In this document: in pieces, positions 1 to 11,254 of the stretch | Numbering within the stretch: position 1 is the first letter of the stretch | Layout of the letters: each line of letters starts with the position of its first letter | NCBI GenBank assembly: GCA_033675265.1 | Contig: JAUJYZ010000995.1 | Coordinates: 1-64,000, forward strand | Direction of reading: 5' to 3' | From: Actinostola sp. cb2023 | Lineage: Eukaryota > Cnidaria > Anthozoa > Actiniaria > Actinostolidae | DNA: 64,000 nt | The notes under the pieces: generated by a model | The model's input: the letters and a program-made list of their open reading frames with translations, nothing else | The model's database searches: none | What the model was told of the DNA's origin: nothing | Made by a program: the position numbers and the translations under genes

Positions 1-1000
1 TGGGATTGTCCTTTGGATGAAACTATCGGTGATAGATTGAATATGTCTGATGTGGCTTGTCTTTTGATTAGGGTTGTTTTTTGATGGTGGTCTCTCTGAT
101 GAGATTGTTTCATGATCTGGGAATGTCTTTGATGAAACTATCTGTGATCTAATATTGATTAATGTTTTTTTGATGTGGTTGTCATTGATAAGGTTGTTTT
201 TTGATGTGGGTCAAGCTCTGAGAGATTGTTTGATGACATGAGATTGTCGTGATGAAACTCTCTGTGATAAGAATTGATTATGTTTGATGTGGTTGTCTTT
301 GATTCGGTTGTTTTTGATGTGGTCGTCTCTGATGAAATTGTTGCATTATCATGGATTGTCTTTGAGAAACTATCTGTGAGAACATTGATTTGTCTGATGT
401 GGTTGTCTCTTCTTGAATGGTCTTGATAAGGGGGTTGTTTTTTTGATGTGGTCATCTCTGATGAGATTGTTTTTCATGATCTGGTACTGACTTTGATGGA
501 ACTTCTGTGATATAATTATTGATTATGGTTTGATGTGGTTTTCCATTGATAAAGTTTTGTTTTTGATGGGGTCCTCTCTGATGGATTTGTTTCATGATCA
601 TAGATTGGTTTTTGATGAAACTATCTGTGATAAGATTTGATTAGTCTATGTGTTGTCTCTTCTGAGATTGTCTTTCATAGGGGTTTGTTTTTGATGTGGT
701 CGTCTCTGATGAGATTGCTTCATGACCATTGGATGTCTTTGGATGAAACTATCTGTGATAAGTTTGAATTTATGTCTGATGTGGGCATGTATCTTCTTGA
801 GATTGTCTTGGATAAGGTTGTTTTTTGGTGGGGTCCATCTCTGATTGAGAGTGATGTCATGATCATGGGATTGTCTTTGATGAAAACTATCGGTGATAAG
901 ATTGATATGTCTGATGATGGCTGCTTTTGAATAAGGTTGTTTTTGGATGGTGGTCATCTCTGATTGAGATTATTTTCATGATCATGGGAATGTCTCTGTT
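1..1000. repeat. Degenerate ~130-140 bp tandem satellite (left part)
   Basis: Phrases such as TGATGAAACTATCTGTGAT, GATGAGATTGTTTCATGAT and TTGATGTGGTCGTCTCTGAT recur in the same order about every 130-140 bases. Each unit is built from shorter TTGAT/GATTGTC-like words. The units carry many small indels, so open frames through them are short and shifting. The same array resumes after a retroelement fragment at about 1656-1920. No gene is seen here. Confidence 0.85.
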
Positions 1001-1655
1001 AATATCTCTCTCAGCTTCTCGATGGTTGTAGTTGATGTGGTAGATTTCATTAGGTGCACCTCCAGCCACTTAGAGTGGGAGTCCACTACAATCAAGAATA
1101 TTCCTCCCATGTAGGGTCCTGCATAATCAATATGGAGTCTGGACTACGGTTGTCCGGGCCACTCCTAGGGCTGCAGGGGGCCTCCGCTGGGGCTACCTGA
1201 TGCTGCTGACATGTCTCACAGGTCTTAACCTCCTGCTCAATGCCTTGGTCCATTCCCGGCAACCAAACGTAGCTGCGTGCAAGAGCCTTCATGCGTGAGA
1301 CTCCCGGGTGGGCCTCATGTAGTTCCGTTAGTACCTTTGACCTTCCTTGGGGTGGAACAACTACTCTGGACCCCCATAATAAGCACCCTTCTTCCACACT
1401 CAACTCTGTCTTCCTTTGGAAGTATGGCTTGAACTCATCAGAAGTACAGACTGTAGGCCAACCTGCCAAAGTGAACTGTACTGCTTGTGAAATGATTGGG
1501 TCCCTTGTGGTCCAATCTCTAATCTGACTGCTACACACAGGTATCCCTTCCTCGTCGCCAATGTAGTAACCTTTTATTGTGGTTCAACCCGAGTACTCTA
1601 GCTACATGACAGCTAGCCTGTACTGACACACACACTCGGCCTCAGTCCACTTCAA
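950..1655 (-). mobile_element. Ty3/gypsy-type pol fragment (integrase N-terminal region), broken
   Basis: On the minus strand 1092-1538 encodes a 148-residue frame with an integrase zinc-binding pattern. It has LHEAHPG (His), then YVWLPGMD, then CETCQQ (paired Cys), preceded by a GWP...PYFQRK...LSVEEGCLLWG stretch typical of the RNase H-integrase linker of gypsy pol. Downstream, at about 960-1150, a different frame reads like the start of the integrase catalytic core (an IDYAGP-like then VVDSHSKWLEV-like segment), so at least one frameshift breaks the gene. At 1546-1600 on the same strand an AATAAA and a TTGGCGACGAGG motif resemble an LTR end plus primer-binding region; if so, most of gag-pol was deleted internally. 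The fragment sits inside the satellite. It is a dead relic. Confidence 0.75.
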
Positions 1656-1920
1656 TGTCTGATGTGGTTGTCTTTGATAAGGTTGTTTTTGATGTGGTCG
1701 TCTCTGATGAGATTGCTTCATGACCATGGGATTGTCTTTGATGAAACTATCTGTGATAAGATTGATTATGTCTGATGTGGTTGTCTCTTCTGAGATTGTC
1801 TTTGATAAGGTTGTTTTTGTTGTGGTCATCTCTGATGAGATTGTTTCATGATCATGGGATTGTCTTTGATGAAACTATCTGTGATAAGATTGATTATGTC
1901 TGATTGGGGGTGTCTCTTCT
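1656..1920. repeat. Tandem satellite, right part
   Basis: Two nearly clean units of the same ~130-140 bp satellite as at the left edge run through the words TGTCTGATGTGGTTGTCT, TTGATGTGGTCGTCTCTGAT and GATGAAACTATCTGTGAT. They are better preserved than those at 1-1000, which suggests more recent homogenisation on this side. Confidence 0.85.
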
Positions 1921-2517
1921 GAGCTACATTTTCTTTGATGATGTGGTCGTTTTCATCTTCAAAGCGCATCGTTGTGTCGATTCTTCGGTTCGCGCGATTT
2001 CTCTAGCTTTCTGGAAGGTCAATACATTGCCTTATGCCTTATTTCATCATAGAGTTTCGCTGGGATAAACATCAAGTGGTCTGTTGTCGGTTCAATATAT
2101 GGTTAAACTTATGTTTTATACTGATCTTACATATTCCTTGAAACGTTTCCAATATTCATTGATTTCATTTTCTTCATCTTCCGATAACTTCCATACATTG
2201 AAGACATGTAGTGACTTTAGTTACACTTTCATTCGTCACTTTGTGGTTTGAGTGGCCTATCAAATCCGTAAATCGCATTTCGGTTTAATTCGCTAAGCAT
2301 TGTACGTATGTTAGTCCAGTTTGTATAATGTTTACAATGTCCGATACAATAAGGGCAAATCGTACTTTCTCGTCACGTATTGGGGCTGGGACCAGGGAGC
2401 TGGGATCAGTAAATATCTACGTACATCCTCGAATGGAGTACCTAGCCAGTAGACATCAGGATTGTATCAGCTCTGCTAAACACAGCCAATCAAGTATTTC
2501 ATTTTGCTATTTTGCAG
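1921..2517. other. Sequence upstream of capA-like gene 1, no exon recognised
   Basis: About 600 bases between the satellite and the first recognisable capA-like exon. The last ~150 bases are alignable by eye to intron 1 of capA-like gene 2 (shared words CTGGGATCAGT and GTACATCCTCG). A signal-peptide exon like the one at 26566-26650 should lie here or further upstream but was not found. Confidence 0.5.
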
Positions 2518-2878
2518 GGGCAAATGTACTACTGGATTTTGTGGGCGATGTTAGCTTTGATGGCGCAGTGAGATACTACCATAAAAGGGGACTGTGCTCG
2601 CATAGCGACACCTTTGCCAAAGTGGCACCTGTGTTTAAGGAGTCAGACCTTGTCATAGGAAATCTAGAGTCTCCATTCGTACGTCCAGACATGAAAGCCG
2701 ATGCACAGTTGAAGTTTTTTCCATTATTAATATGTTCTGATCCAGACAACGTAGAAGCGTTAAAGTAAGAACATGAATATGATATATAATATGATTATTT
2801 TCTTTTGGGATTTTGCTAGGGCCACAAGTTTATCAGTTTACTTCTATACTGTCACGTGTCACCCTCTTTAAGTAAAGT

Positions 2879-2920
<42 letters not shown>

Positions 2921-5900
2921 CACTCACTCACTCACTCACTCACTCACTCACTCACTTATTTACTTACTATACTTGGATGCACTGGCGGGAGATAGGCCGG
3001 GACAGAACATGAAATAATCCTTCTAAATTGTTGTGCAGCGTAAATTAAAAATAACGTTTTTTCAGATACGCAGGTTTTGATATAATGAACTTGGCTAATA
3101 ACCATCTGAATGATTACAAAACGAAGCCTATAAATTACACGGTGAAGCTATTGAGAGAACATGGCATCCATTCCTTTGGTTACAACTGTGGTAGCATAGA
3201 AGAACAAAGACCACAAGTTAGTGTTTATATTAACTCCTTTTCACCTTTCTTTCACCCTTCCACACTTCCTTTTTCTTTCCTTCCTTCCTTCCCCCCTTCT
3301 CTCCTTCATGCCCTCATTCCTTTGTATCACACACATTTGCAAAATCTACGACGGCAACGTCAACCGGAAGTGTAAATAACTTCTGTTCGGGGTTTCGTAC
3401 ATTAGAGATTTAGTCCAAGCCTATGCCTGTGAGGTTACTTCATCCACAGGGAATACCAACTATGAAGGCATGAAACCCCGAACAGAAGTTATTTACACTT
3501 CCGGTTGACGTCGCCGTGGTAGATTCTGAAAATCTTTAACCAGTTTGCCGTTCAAGCATGTTGTACTGTTCTGGTAGAATCCACTGATCGTCGAGAGAAA
3601 TGGCATTAAAATTGGTTTCTTGGGATACTGTTCGACTTACCGTCGTAACTTAGACTCCGAGGGACATGTCTATTATCACTGTGTTAAGAAAAGAGAAGAG
3701 CTTGATGCTGGTCCAGCGATTTACACCGATGAAGCTGCAACCAGAGATGTCAACCGTATTAAGGTACAGTATGTTGCCCAGTTTCCGGCCGGTACCAGTA
3801 TCCGGCCAAAAACAATTTGAATCGATTTTTTTCGTCGGAGTTATTATTCAACGCCGACCAAAGTATTCAGATAAGAACCCCAACATTCTGGCTTTTCATT
3901 GGTAGTTTTGGCTGGCTTTTTGCTCGAAGAGACTCGAGCGAGAACGAGTTTTGTTCATTGTTCAAGTGAGTAAATCTTCATATTATGCTATTTTTTACGC
4001 TTTTCACTGCGCAGTAAAACTACCGTAGGTGAACTAATGTTGATAGGAAATGTTCAGCCAAAGTAATTTCTCAGTTTATACAGCAATGATAGACTAAAGG
4101 CCTTGTTACACGGTGAAACGTTTTCGTGAAACTTTTTCGTGAAACGGTGCGAGACAGTTTCACCGTGTAACATGTTTGCTGAAACAAGTTTCACGAGGTG
4201 TGTTACACGGTGCAATAGCTGGTTTAAAGGCCTTGTTACACGGTGAAACGTTTTCGTGAAACTGTTTCATGGGCATGAAACAATGCGAGACAGGTTTCAC
4301 CAAGAGTTTCACCGTGTAACATGGTCGTTTTCAGGAAACGTTTTCTAATTTGCGTTGCGAGAGAGTTTCATGAAAAGTAGAACTTCGTTCTACTTTTTCG
4401 TGAAACTCGAAGCAAAAAAGTTTCCGGATTGCCGGATAACTGTCCGCTGCTCCATACATTTCTTTGTAAATTCTATCATTTTTGAATGGCCATAAGTCGT
4501 TCAATATTGACCCGATTAACACCAAACTTTGGGTTTTTGCTTAACTCGATGTGCTCTAGTCTGGGCTATGTGGGTCTTGTGTTGATTATCACAATATTTA
4601 GGGTTCGTACCCAGTCTCTCACGATATGAAACCCGGCAATGTTGGAAAGTCCATAAATTAACTCAGGGCGCTCAGCGGTCTGTGTACGATAGTCAAATTG
4701 AAAATGGCGGACGACATGGAAGAGAGTAGCAATATCGACAGCGAAGAAGACGAGCTTTCCGAAGCTGGATCAAGAGAGCTCGAGAGAAAAATAGGTGAAA
4801 AATAAAAAAAAGAGATTCTCCTACATTGTCCACAATAAACCTGAATTTCTGTCCATTCATACGAAAGAAATATCTGTAGGCTACTTCATCTTCGAGCTCT
4901 TAAACTCTTTTATCAGTTGACTGATAAACTCCCCTCGTCGCTCTCCTTCCTATCCACGATCGTACCCAGTTAATACGCTTTCACTGTTGTACAACTGGTT
5001 CAGTTTCGTCATCCTCCATGGCCTCTACTATCATTAAAACGGCAAGAGCACGTTTTCTTCTATCGTCTCGCGCCATGTTTTAAATTTTCGCGCGCCTGAC
5101 CGGTTTCGATAAAGCGCATGGCACTAGAAATAATTATATCGAGGGAGGCTGGTGAACAGAATTTCACAACGAGTTTCAGCAAACGTTTAAACGAAATCTA
5201 GTGCATACATTGGATTTCGGGTCCTTAACTTTTTAGTGCAAAGTTTTTTTTTTATGATCACGTGACCTATGACGTCATTACTTTGGAAAACAGAAAAATA
5301 GCTCGTTGGTGGCGAGTTCAAGTAGGAAATTCTAACAAATACCTTAAATATATTTCTCTCCCAGTGCTTTATAGATTGTCGTTCTGTGTGGCATGGGTGG
5401 CTCTTGTTTGATTTTAAAGAAAAATTTGAATAAAAATGATTTTGATTATCTGGTCACGTGATCTGTTTTACCCCATATCTCCTTAAAAAGAAATGAAAGT
5501 CACCCATTCCGAACGACAATCTATAAAGCACTTACAACGAAATAGCTTTAAGGTACTAGCTAGAATTTATCACTTGAACTCGCCACCAACGGCTTAAAAT
5601 AATTGTGTATTGCTTTTATCTCTCTAACTGGTCACGTGACCACCCCTAATGCAAATGTTTTGAGTTAAGGCTCTTTATCTACCCAAATTCTATTGATGGT
5701 CCAAATTTCAAGTCATTTTGACACGTTTTAGGAAACAACAAAAAATCAAAGTTTTGTTCCATAATATATAGCAGCTGACCCAAGCCTTAAGGTACCAGGG
5801 GACCTTCGTGACCACTGTTCACTGAAAGCCGCGTAGCGCGCTAACCACTCGTCCAACATGTATAAAAGTATACATTTTCTTAAAGCTGAATAAATGCAGA

Positions 5901-8900
5901 TTCTAAATTTGCTGGAGATTATTTCCTATTTGGTAAATATTATTTTGTTATTGCACATTTTAGAAAATTCGACCGGCTTTGTTCAAAGAGAATTGTGCAC
6001 GCGGGAATTCAATCGATTTCTAAACGAAAAGTGCTATTGTAATGAGCACACTTTGTTCTAAAAAACCGTGTCTCCGATTTTTGATATGTTGCCTCGTTTA
6101 AAAGTTATTTGATGATTTATGTGTAAATCGCTTAAAAACACATTATTGAACTTTGACAGCAAATATCTCCTCAACAAAAGCGTTTATCGGAAATCGGAGA
6201 CACGGTTTTTTAGAACAAAGTGTGCTCATTACAATGGCACTTTCCGTTAAAAAATCGATTGAATTCCCGCGTGCACAATTCTCTTTGAACAAGGCCGGTC
6301 GAATTTTCTAAAATGTGCAATAACAAAAAATATTTACAAAATAGGAAATAATCTCCAGCATATTTAGAATCTGCATTTATTCAGCTTTAAGAAAATGTAT
6401 ACTTTTGTACATGTTGGACGAGTGGTTAGCGTGCTACGCGGCTTTCAGTGAACAGTGGTCACGAAGGTCCCCTGGTACCTTAACATACTTGAGTGTCTCG
6501 CACTGTTTCACGAAAAAGTTTCACGAAAAAGGCCTTGTTGAAACGTTTTTGCTTCGAGTTTCACGAATTCGTTCTACTTTTCATGAAACTGTCTCGCAAC
6601 GCAAATCCGAAAAAGTTTCCTGAAAACGACCATGTTACACGGTGAAACTCTTTGTGAAACCTGTCTCGCACCGTTTCACGAAACAGTTTCACGAAAAAGT
6701 TTCACCGTGTAACAAGGCCTTAAGGATAGCATATTTCAATGTCAGTCAGACTAAATGTTATTGAATTTCAGCAGTCAAAAGTTTCGTTTCGAATTCGACA
6801 TAGGGTTCCAGTTTCCGTCCACCCAGAGGCATATTTGTCATTCAATGTTGAGAATCAACATATTCACCTATACATTGCAGCAGTGAACAAACTGTCAATC
6901 CATGGGAAGTCCTTCTAGTCCGAATTCAAGGCTTTGGAACGACTTCTCATACTCATTAATTATTACATGCAGTGGCTTAAAGGCAATAAATAAAGAGTTC
7001 CAAGATATTAGCCCGGAAAAGCAAGAAGTTTGTCTTTGCATATGCTCTGCTCATGCGTATAGTCGAGGACATCGTATCCCACATGTGTTGAACTCTTGAA
7101 TTGCATGGAGTAGAGCCTGCTTTCAGATTAAAGCGAATTCGGACAGAGTGGTATTGCCTCTACCATGTTCAAGGCCCCGATAATTGTTATATGAGGGATA
7201 AGAACTCGTGTACAGTCATGAGGAACGATTAGTTCTAAATCTTTTTTTCCAATCACTGCCGGAAACATTTCCAGATACTCTTGCCAGTACTTTCCCTTAA
7301 TTCAAAGTACATCACGTGGTATTATTCTGCGCATTTGATTGGCTGGTTACCTCATGAATATGATAATTGCATTTCAAGATAACGGTCAAAATGTACTCTC
7401 ATTGAAATAGCTTTTTCTATCTCTTATAACCACAACAACTGTACTGTTCGATGTGTCCATTACTATGACTGCATTCCTTTTTTTGCTTCGATAGGACAAA
7501 GTCGACATCATTGTAGTTATGATGCATTGGGGAGTAGAGTACGTCACGACTCCAACAAAGCGACAACAAAAACAAGCTGCACATCTGCAGTCTATTGGTG
7601 TTCATGTAGTAATCGGTGGTCATCCCCATGTACTTCAGGGACACTCGATCAGTGGAAAATCCTTGGTTTCATTCAGCGTGGGGAATCTTTTATTTGGGCC
7701 AAAGTACAAAAATAAGGTGAGTAGTATGGTATATACCGAATAGGCTGGTATATTTTCGGTGGAAATTCGGCGGCTTCGGTGATGAGAAAAGACGAGGAAG
7801 TGATAAAGAAATGACGGAGTTTTGAAGGGTTCAGAGAGGGTTCTACAAGGGTTGTACAAGGGTTCTACAAGGGTTCTACAAGGGTTTTACAAGGGTTCTA
7901 CAAGGGTTCTTCAAGGGTTCTTCAAGGGTTCTTCAAGGGTTCTACAAAGGTTCTACAAGGGTTTTACAAGGGTTCTACAATTAAGGGTTCAGAAAGGGTT
8001 CTACAAGGGTTCTACAAGGGTTCTACAAGGGTTCTACAAGGGTTCTACAAGGGTTCTACAAGGGTTCTACAAGGGTTCTACAAAGGTTCTACAAGGGTTC
8101 TTCAAGGGTTCTACAAGGGTTCTACAAGGGTTCTACAAGGGTTCTTCAAGGGTTCTTCAAGGGTTCTACAAGGGTTTTACAAGGGTTCTACAATTAAGGG
8201 TTCAGAAAGGGTTCTACAAGGGTTCTACAAGGGTTCTACAGGGGTTCTACAAGGGTTCTACAAAGGTTCTACAAGGGTTCTTCAAGGGTTCTACAAGGGT
8301 TCTACAAGGGTTCTTCAAGGGCTAGGGTTCTACAAGGGTTCTACAAGGGTTCTACAAGGGTTCTACAAGGGTTCTACAAGCGTTCTACAAGGGTTCTACA
8401 AGGGCTAGGGTTCTACAAGGGTTCTACAAGGGTTCTACAAGGGTTTTACAAGGGTTCTACAATTTAAAGGGTTCTACAAGGGTTCTACAAGGGTTCTACA
8501 AGGGATCTACAAGGGTTCTACCAGGCTTCAAAAAGGGTTCTGAAGTGGATATTAGGATTCTGAAGGATCTGCAATTCTCACCGACTGTTTCATCGAGTGC
8601 TCCCCGAAAAGAACAACATGCATAAACTATCCTACTAATTTGCGTTTCTGTCGATTTTGAATTTGAATTTCTGAACAATTTCCGTTTTAAATAAGGCATG
8701 GCCAACCCTCAATTCTTACTTCATCATTCTGCTGAAATGCCTTCAGCAACCTCTAATATGTCAGATAATCCCAGCCAGCTCCATGTATGTCCCCTTTCTA
8801 CATGACAGATTGAGCATACTGCAAGCTTTTTCCACTAGTAATAAAACACACACAGAGTCGACTGATGTTATTTCCCTTTATCATAGCCGTTTTATTGCAA

Positions 8901-9534
8901 TAGAAAACCTTCCGAAAAAACACAGAAGGAATTAGAAGAGTACATGGCAACGTCAGGGTTGGAAGATGATTTGCAATCGCGTATTTTTCGCGTCCAGCTG
9001 AATAAGTAGGTTTAAACTCTATTATTTAACAGACATAGCTAATCCTAATAACATTCAGACACTCGGTCCAGGCAAAGAAAACTGACTGTTAGTTCCAATA
9101 TAGTTATATTCTATTGGCAGGCTGTCAAAATACAGAAGCGCAAATTGAAAATGTACAGAGTTGCATAGGAAGATTTTCAGGCACAACTTTAGCAAGGCAC
9201 CCAGATTGCAAAAGAGGCACCTATTCAAATATATCATGAATAAAAGAAACAAACACAAACAAAATACAGACTCAAACCGGACGACAGGCAGACAGACAGA
9301 CAGACAGGTAGACAATAAAGAAAGCACGCCAATAAACAAAATTTTGTGACAACAGCTACTGTAATATTGTTTGGTTTGTTTATCAGACAAGGAGTTGTTA
9401 CCGCTGCTTATCTTCCACTTCGTATACAACTGAACCCAAAGACTAAATGTCTTCAGCCTACGCCCATCAAGAATGCTAAATGGATCATAGCTTGTAGTCC
9501 CGAAGACAAAGCTTGCTTGAGGTCAACTGAATAG
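2518..9534 (+). CDS. capA-like: CapA/PgsA-like (PGA_cap) protein, gene 1, 5' exon not found
   Basis: Metallophosphoesterase-fold protein of the bacterial poly-gamma-glutamate/capsule CapA (PGA_cap) family. Exons read from splice signals and phase: 2518-2764, 3066-3216, 3578-3763, 7495-7716, 8887-9005, 9387-9534 (stop). Motifs in order: LLDFVGDVSFD, VIGNLESP, NLANNHLNDY, NPLIVERNGIKIGFLGYC, MHWGVEY, IGGHPHVLQG, then a C-terminal VQLNKQGVVTAAYLPLRI. These match the family's GD, NLE, NNHxxD, HWGxE and GHPH blocks in spacing and order. All joins keep phase. The signal-peptide exon present in gene 2 was not found upstream, so gene 1 may lack its start or may use a distant exon. An AATAAA lies at 9662. 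The 3.7 kb third intron holds a Harbinger-type element. Family known in bacteria; in cnidarians a PGA synthase subunit is reported as horizontally acquired and linked to nematocysts. Confidence 0.85.
2881..2968. repeat. Tetranucleotide microsatellite (TTAC)n then (TCAC)n
   Basis: About ten TTAC units change abruptly to about nine TCAC units, then return to TTAC. It lies in the intron between the first two visible exons of capA-like gene 1. Confidence 0.95.
3343..3526. mobile_element. Foldback MITE-like element in capA-like gene 1 intron
   Basis: The arm around GTCAACCGGAAGTGTAAATA (3360-3400) is repeated in inverted form at 3475-3515, with further pairing out to the ATCTACGACGG/CCGTGGTAGAT edges. 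The matching intron of gene 2 (25349-25528) lacks it, so it was inserted after the duplication or lost from the other copy. Confidence 0.8.
4704..4795 (+). pseudogene. Short acidic frame inside Harbinger copy A (possible second ORF relic)
   Basis: Reads MADDMEESSNIDSEEDELSE followed by a short basic stretch, ending at a GTGAAA donor-like site. It is antisense to the transposase relic. Harbinger elements often carry a second, Myb-like protein gene; this could be its first exon, but no Myb-like helix is visible, so this is only a suggestion. The same frame exists in copy B. Confidence 0.3.
5791..6479. mobile_element. TTAA-flanked 689-bp foldback element nested in Harbinger copy A
   Basis: Flanked by TTAA at 5787-5790 and 6480-6483. 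Ends are GGTACCAGGGGACCTTCGTG and its reverse complement, and the pairing continues nearly to the centre (5960-6060 against 6200-6310), so almost the whole element is one imperfect palindrome. TTAA target duplication is typical of piggyBac-like elements. No coding capacity is seen. The counterpart in copy B is 11496-12184. Confidence 0.8.
6890..7240. repeat. Dispersed repeat shared with 24.0-24.4 kb and 44.0-44.3 kb
   Basis: Words such as CATATGCTCTGCTCATGCG, TCGAGGACATCGTATCCCAC and TTCGGACAGAGTGGTAT recur in inverse orientation near 24030-24230 (same intron of capA-like gene 2) and again near 44050-44250 in an INTS1 intron. The third site shows that it is a dispersed element and not only duplicated intron sequence. 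Open frames through it are accidental. Confidence 0.75.
7827..8530. repeat. 12-bp minisatellite GGGTTCTACAAG
   Basis: About 55-60 copies of GGGTTCTACAAG with TTC/TAC and GGG/AGG variants, plus higher-order blocks marked by ACAATTAAGGGTTCAGAAAG. Because 12 is a multiple of 3, one frame stays open for 167 codons, but this is intronic DNA between the fourth and fifth visible exons of capA-like gene 1. Confidence 0.95.
9255..9320. repeat. GACA-rich simple repeat in last capA-like gene 1 intron
   Basis: A short run of CAGA/GACA units precedes GGTAGACAATAAAG. The same run in inverse orientation is found at the homologous place in gene 2 (about 21560-21585), one sign that introns as well as exons were duplicated. 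Confidence 0.75.
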
Positions 9535-10470
9535 ACATGTTGTAAAAGACTACAGGAACACAACCAGACACGTTGACAGAAATGTGGACCTAGTAGGGGA
9601 ATTCGTGTCCTATTGTACAACCGCCTAGTAGCTCCTAGTGTAATTATTATTATAATATGCAAATAAATCAATCAATCAACCAATCAATCAATCAATAAAG
9701 AAGTAAGTAAGTAAGTAAGAAAATAAGAAAAAAATGAGAAATGAAAATAGAAATGAGACTATATGATTACAGTTAGAAATGTATTCGAAGTACATTTGAC
9801 AAGAAAACTTGACATTAAAAATTAAAAGCAAAAAAAAAGGTTTCGGTTTCTCCATTAGAACCATCATTGACGCATGCGCACAGAACATTGTTTGAATTGT
9901 ATTGTATTTAAAGTGCAGCCCTGCTTCACAAAGACCTAGCTGTGGACAGTAGAGTTATGGGAAAATGCGAGTCCGCAGGCGAGGAAGCGCGAGCGTACAC
10001 TAGTCATCTCAGCTGTGGGTGGGGAAAAGGGTGGGGAACGCCATCTATGGAACGAGTTCCAAATTGTGAGTACTCAACCTACTACAAATTTATATCAAAG
10101 GTGCGCAAGGCTCACCGCAAGGCTCATCGCAAGGCTCACCTAATTCCCCGGGCGGCATGAGCTTCAGCGGTTATGTTAATGTGTTATTGTTCTGTCCAAT
10201 TTATAGTTGTTGTTACGCATGGCTGCACGTTAAATAGTAACAACACATAAGTAAGGGATTGGTTGGAATTGAATTTATCGAGGTTTGGTTGGGTGGAACA
10301 CGTTGTTGGGTGTTCACCTGCCTTTTGTAAACATTGTAAAATAAATAAATAACAAATAACTATAAACCCTTTCGGCGTCCATGCAACAGCGAACTGGAGT
10401 ATTGCTGGTTTGCGATCAATCCCTAGAGATTGTAAGTACATTGACGTAGCCGCCATGTTGGAGGTAAACG
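9535..10470. other. Non-coding stretch after capA-like gene 1
   Basis: Contains the gene's likely polyadenylation signal (AATAAA, 9662-9667), an (AATC)n then (GTAA)n simple repeat at about 9660-9720, and three tandem 13-bp units around CAAGGCTCACCG at 10105-10140. No exon-like sequence was recognised. Confidence 0.6.
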
Positions 10471-10815
10471 AGTAAAGGACTGGGAACGAGTTTTTAGAAT
10501 TAATCTAATTAAGAAATGAAGTTTACAAAGTTTCGATAGGTTTAGTTAGATATTGAATGAGTAACAGCTTCCCAAACATCTCAAAATTTACAAAGAAATT
10601 GGCTTGTCCCGTAACCATACATTTCTTTGCAGTTTTTGAATGTCTGCAGTTCATTTGCTACTTGCCCAAACCCTATCAAACTCCTGAAACTTACTAATTC
10701 TGATATGCTCTTTCTTGTGATGGCGTTCATTTTTTAATTAGATTTTAATCTAATTAAAAGTTTTTAGAATTAAAATTCTAAAAACTCGTTCCCAGTCCTT
10801 TACTCGTTTCCAAAG
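10471..10815. mobile_element. Foldback MITE, same family as 57056-58053
   Basis: The outer arm GAGTAAAGGACTGGGAACGA (10470-10490) is repeated inverted at about 10787-10805, with a shared AATTAATCTAATTA core. The outer half of the element at 57056-58053 carries related ends and the same internal words (AGATATTGAA, CCAAACATCTCAAAA), so both belong to one family. Confidence 0.8.
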
Positions 10816-11023
10816 TGGCTTATACTTTTTTATCTGGAAACAACATGGCTGCCATAAAGTCACGTGCAAACATGCAATCAACTCTGCCGGTTCAAAGAAG
10901 AAAAGAGAATAATTAAAGCACGCTTTACCAAGCGAAAATGAAAATGGATGCTCTTTACTCCACAAGTTTTTACTCTAAACATGAAACCGCGCTATGCCAG
11001 CGAGGTAGCTCTCGCCTTCCATT

Positions 11024-11195
11024 GTCAGTCATCTGTCAAATTGTCAGTCATCTGTCAAATTGTCAGTCATCTGTCAAATTGTCAGTCATCTGTCAAATTG
11101 TCAGTCATCTGTCAAATTGTCAGTCATCTGTCAAATTGTCAGTCATCTGTCAAATTGTCAGTCATCTGTCAAATTGTCAGTCATCTGTCAGATCT
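11024..11195. repeat. 19-bp minisatellite
   Basis: Nine near-perfect copies of GTCAGTCATCTGTCAAATT. They stay open in several frames (up to 88 codons), but the peptide only repeats the unit. It lies about 60 bp upstream of Harbinger copy B. Confidence 0.95.
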
Positions 11196-11254
11196 GTCAA
11201 TTGAAAAGTAGTTTCTCAAGAATTTTAATGATATTCTTCGTTCTTTACAACTTA

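Larger units (their letters stand above)
4098..6720 (-). mobile_element. Non-autonomous PIF/Harbinger-type DNA transposon, copy A
   Basis: The 2623-bp element has terminal inverted repeats starting AGGCCTTGTTACACGGTGAA and is flanked on both sides by TAA (4095-4097 and 6721-6723), the 3-bp target duplication typical of PIF/Harbinger. A second terminal-repeat start lies 130 bp inside (4228), so the left end is doubled. On the minus strand 4814-5076 is a relic of a Harbinger transposase N-terminus (WVRSWIGRR, then FFRMNGQKFRFIVDNVGE) with internal stops. Two foldback insertions are nested inside: one around 5230-5665 and one at 5791-6479 flanked by TTAA. It lies in the third visible intron of capA-like gene 1. 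Copy B at 11255-13878 is nearly identical in inverse orientation. Confidence 0.85.

Noticed and set aside
5810..5870. A tRNA gene
   Set aside because: Only the D-arm-like part is present and it sits in the inverted ends of a transposon; no complete cloverleaf was found.
7822..8325. 167-codon plus-strand frame with GFYKGSTRVLQ repeats
   Set aside because: It is a translation of the 12-bp minisatellite, intronic to capA-like gene 1.
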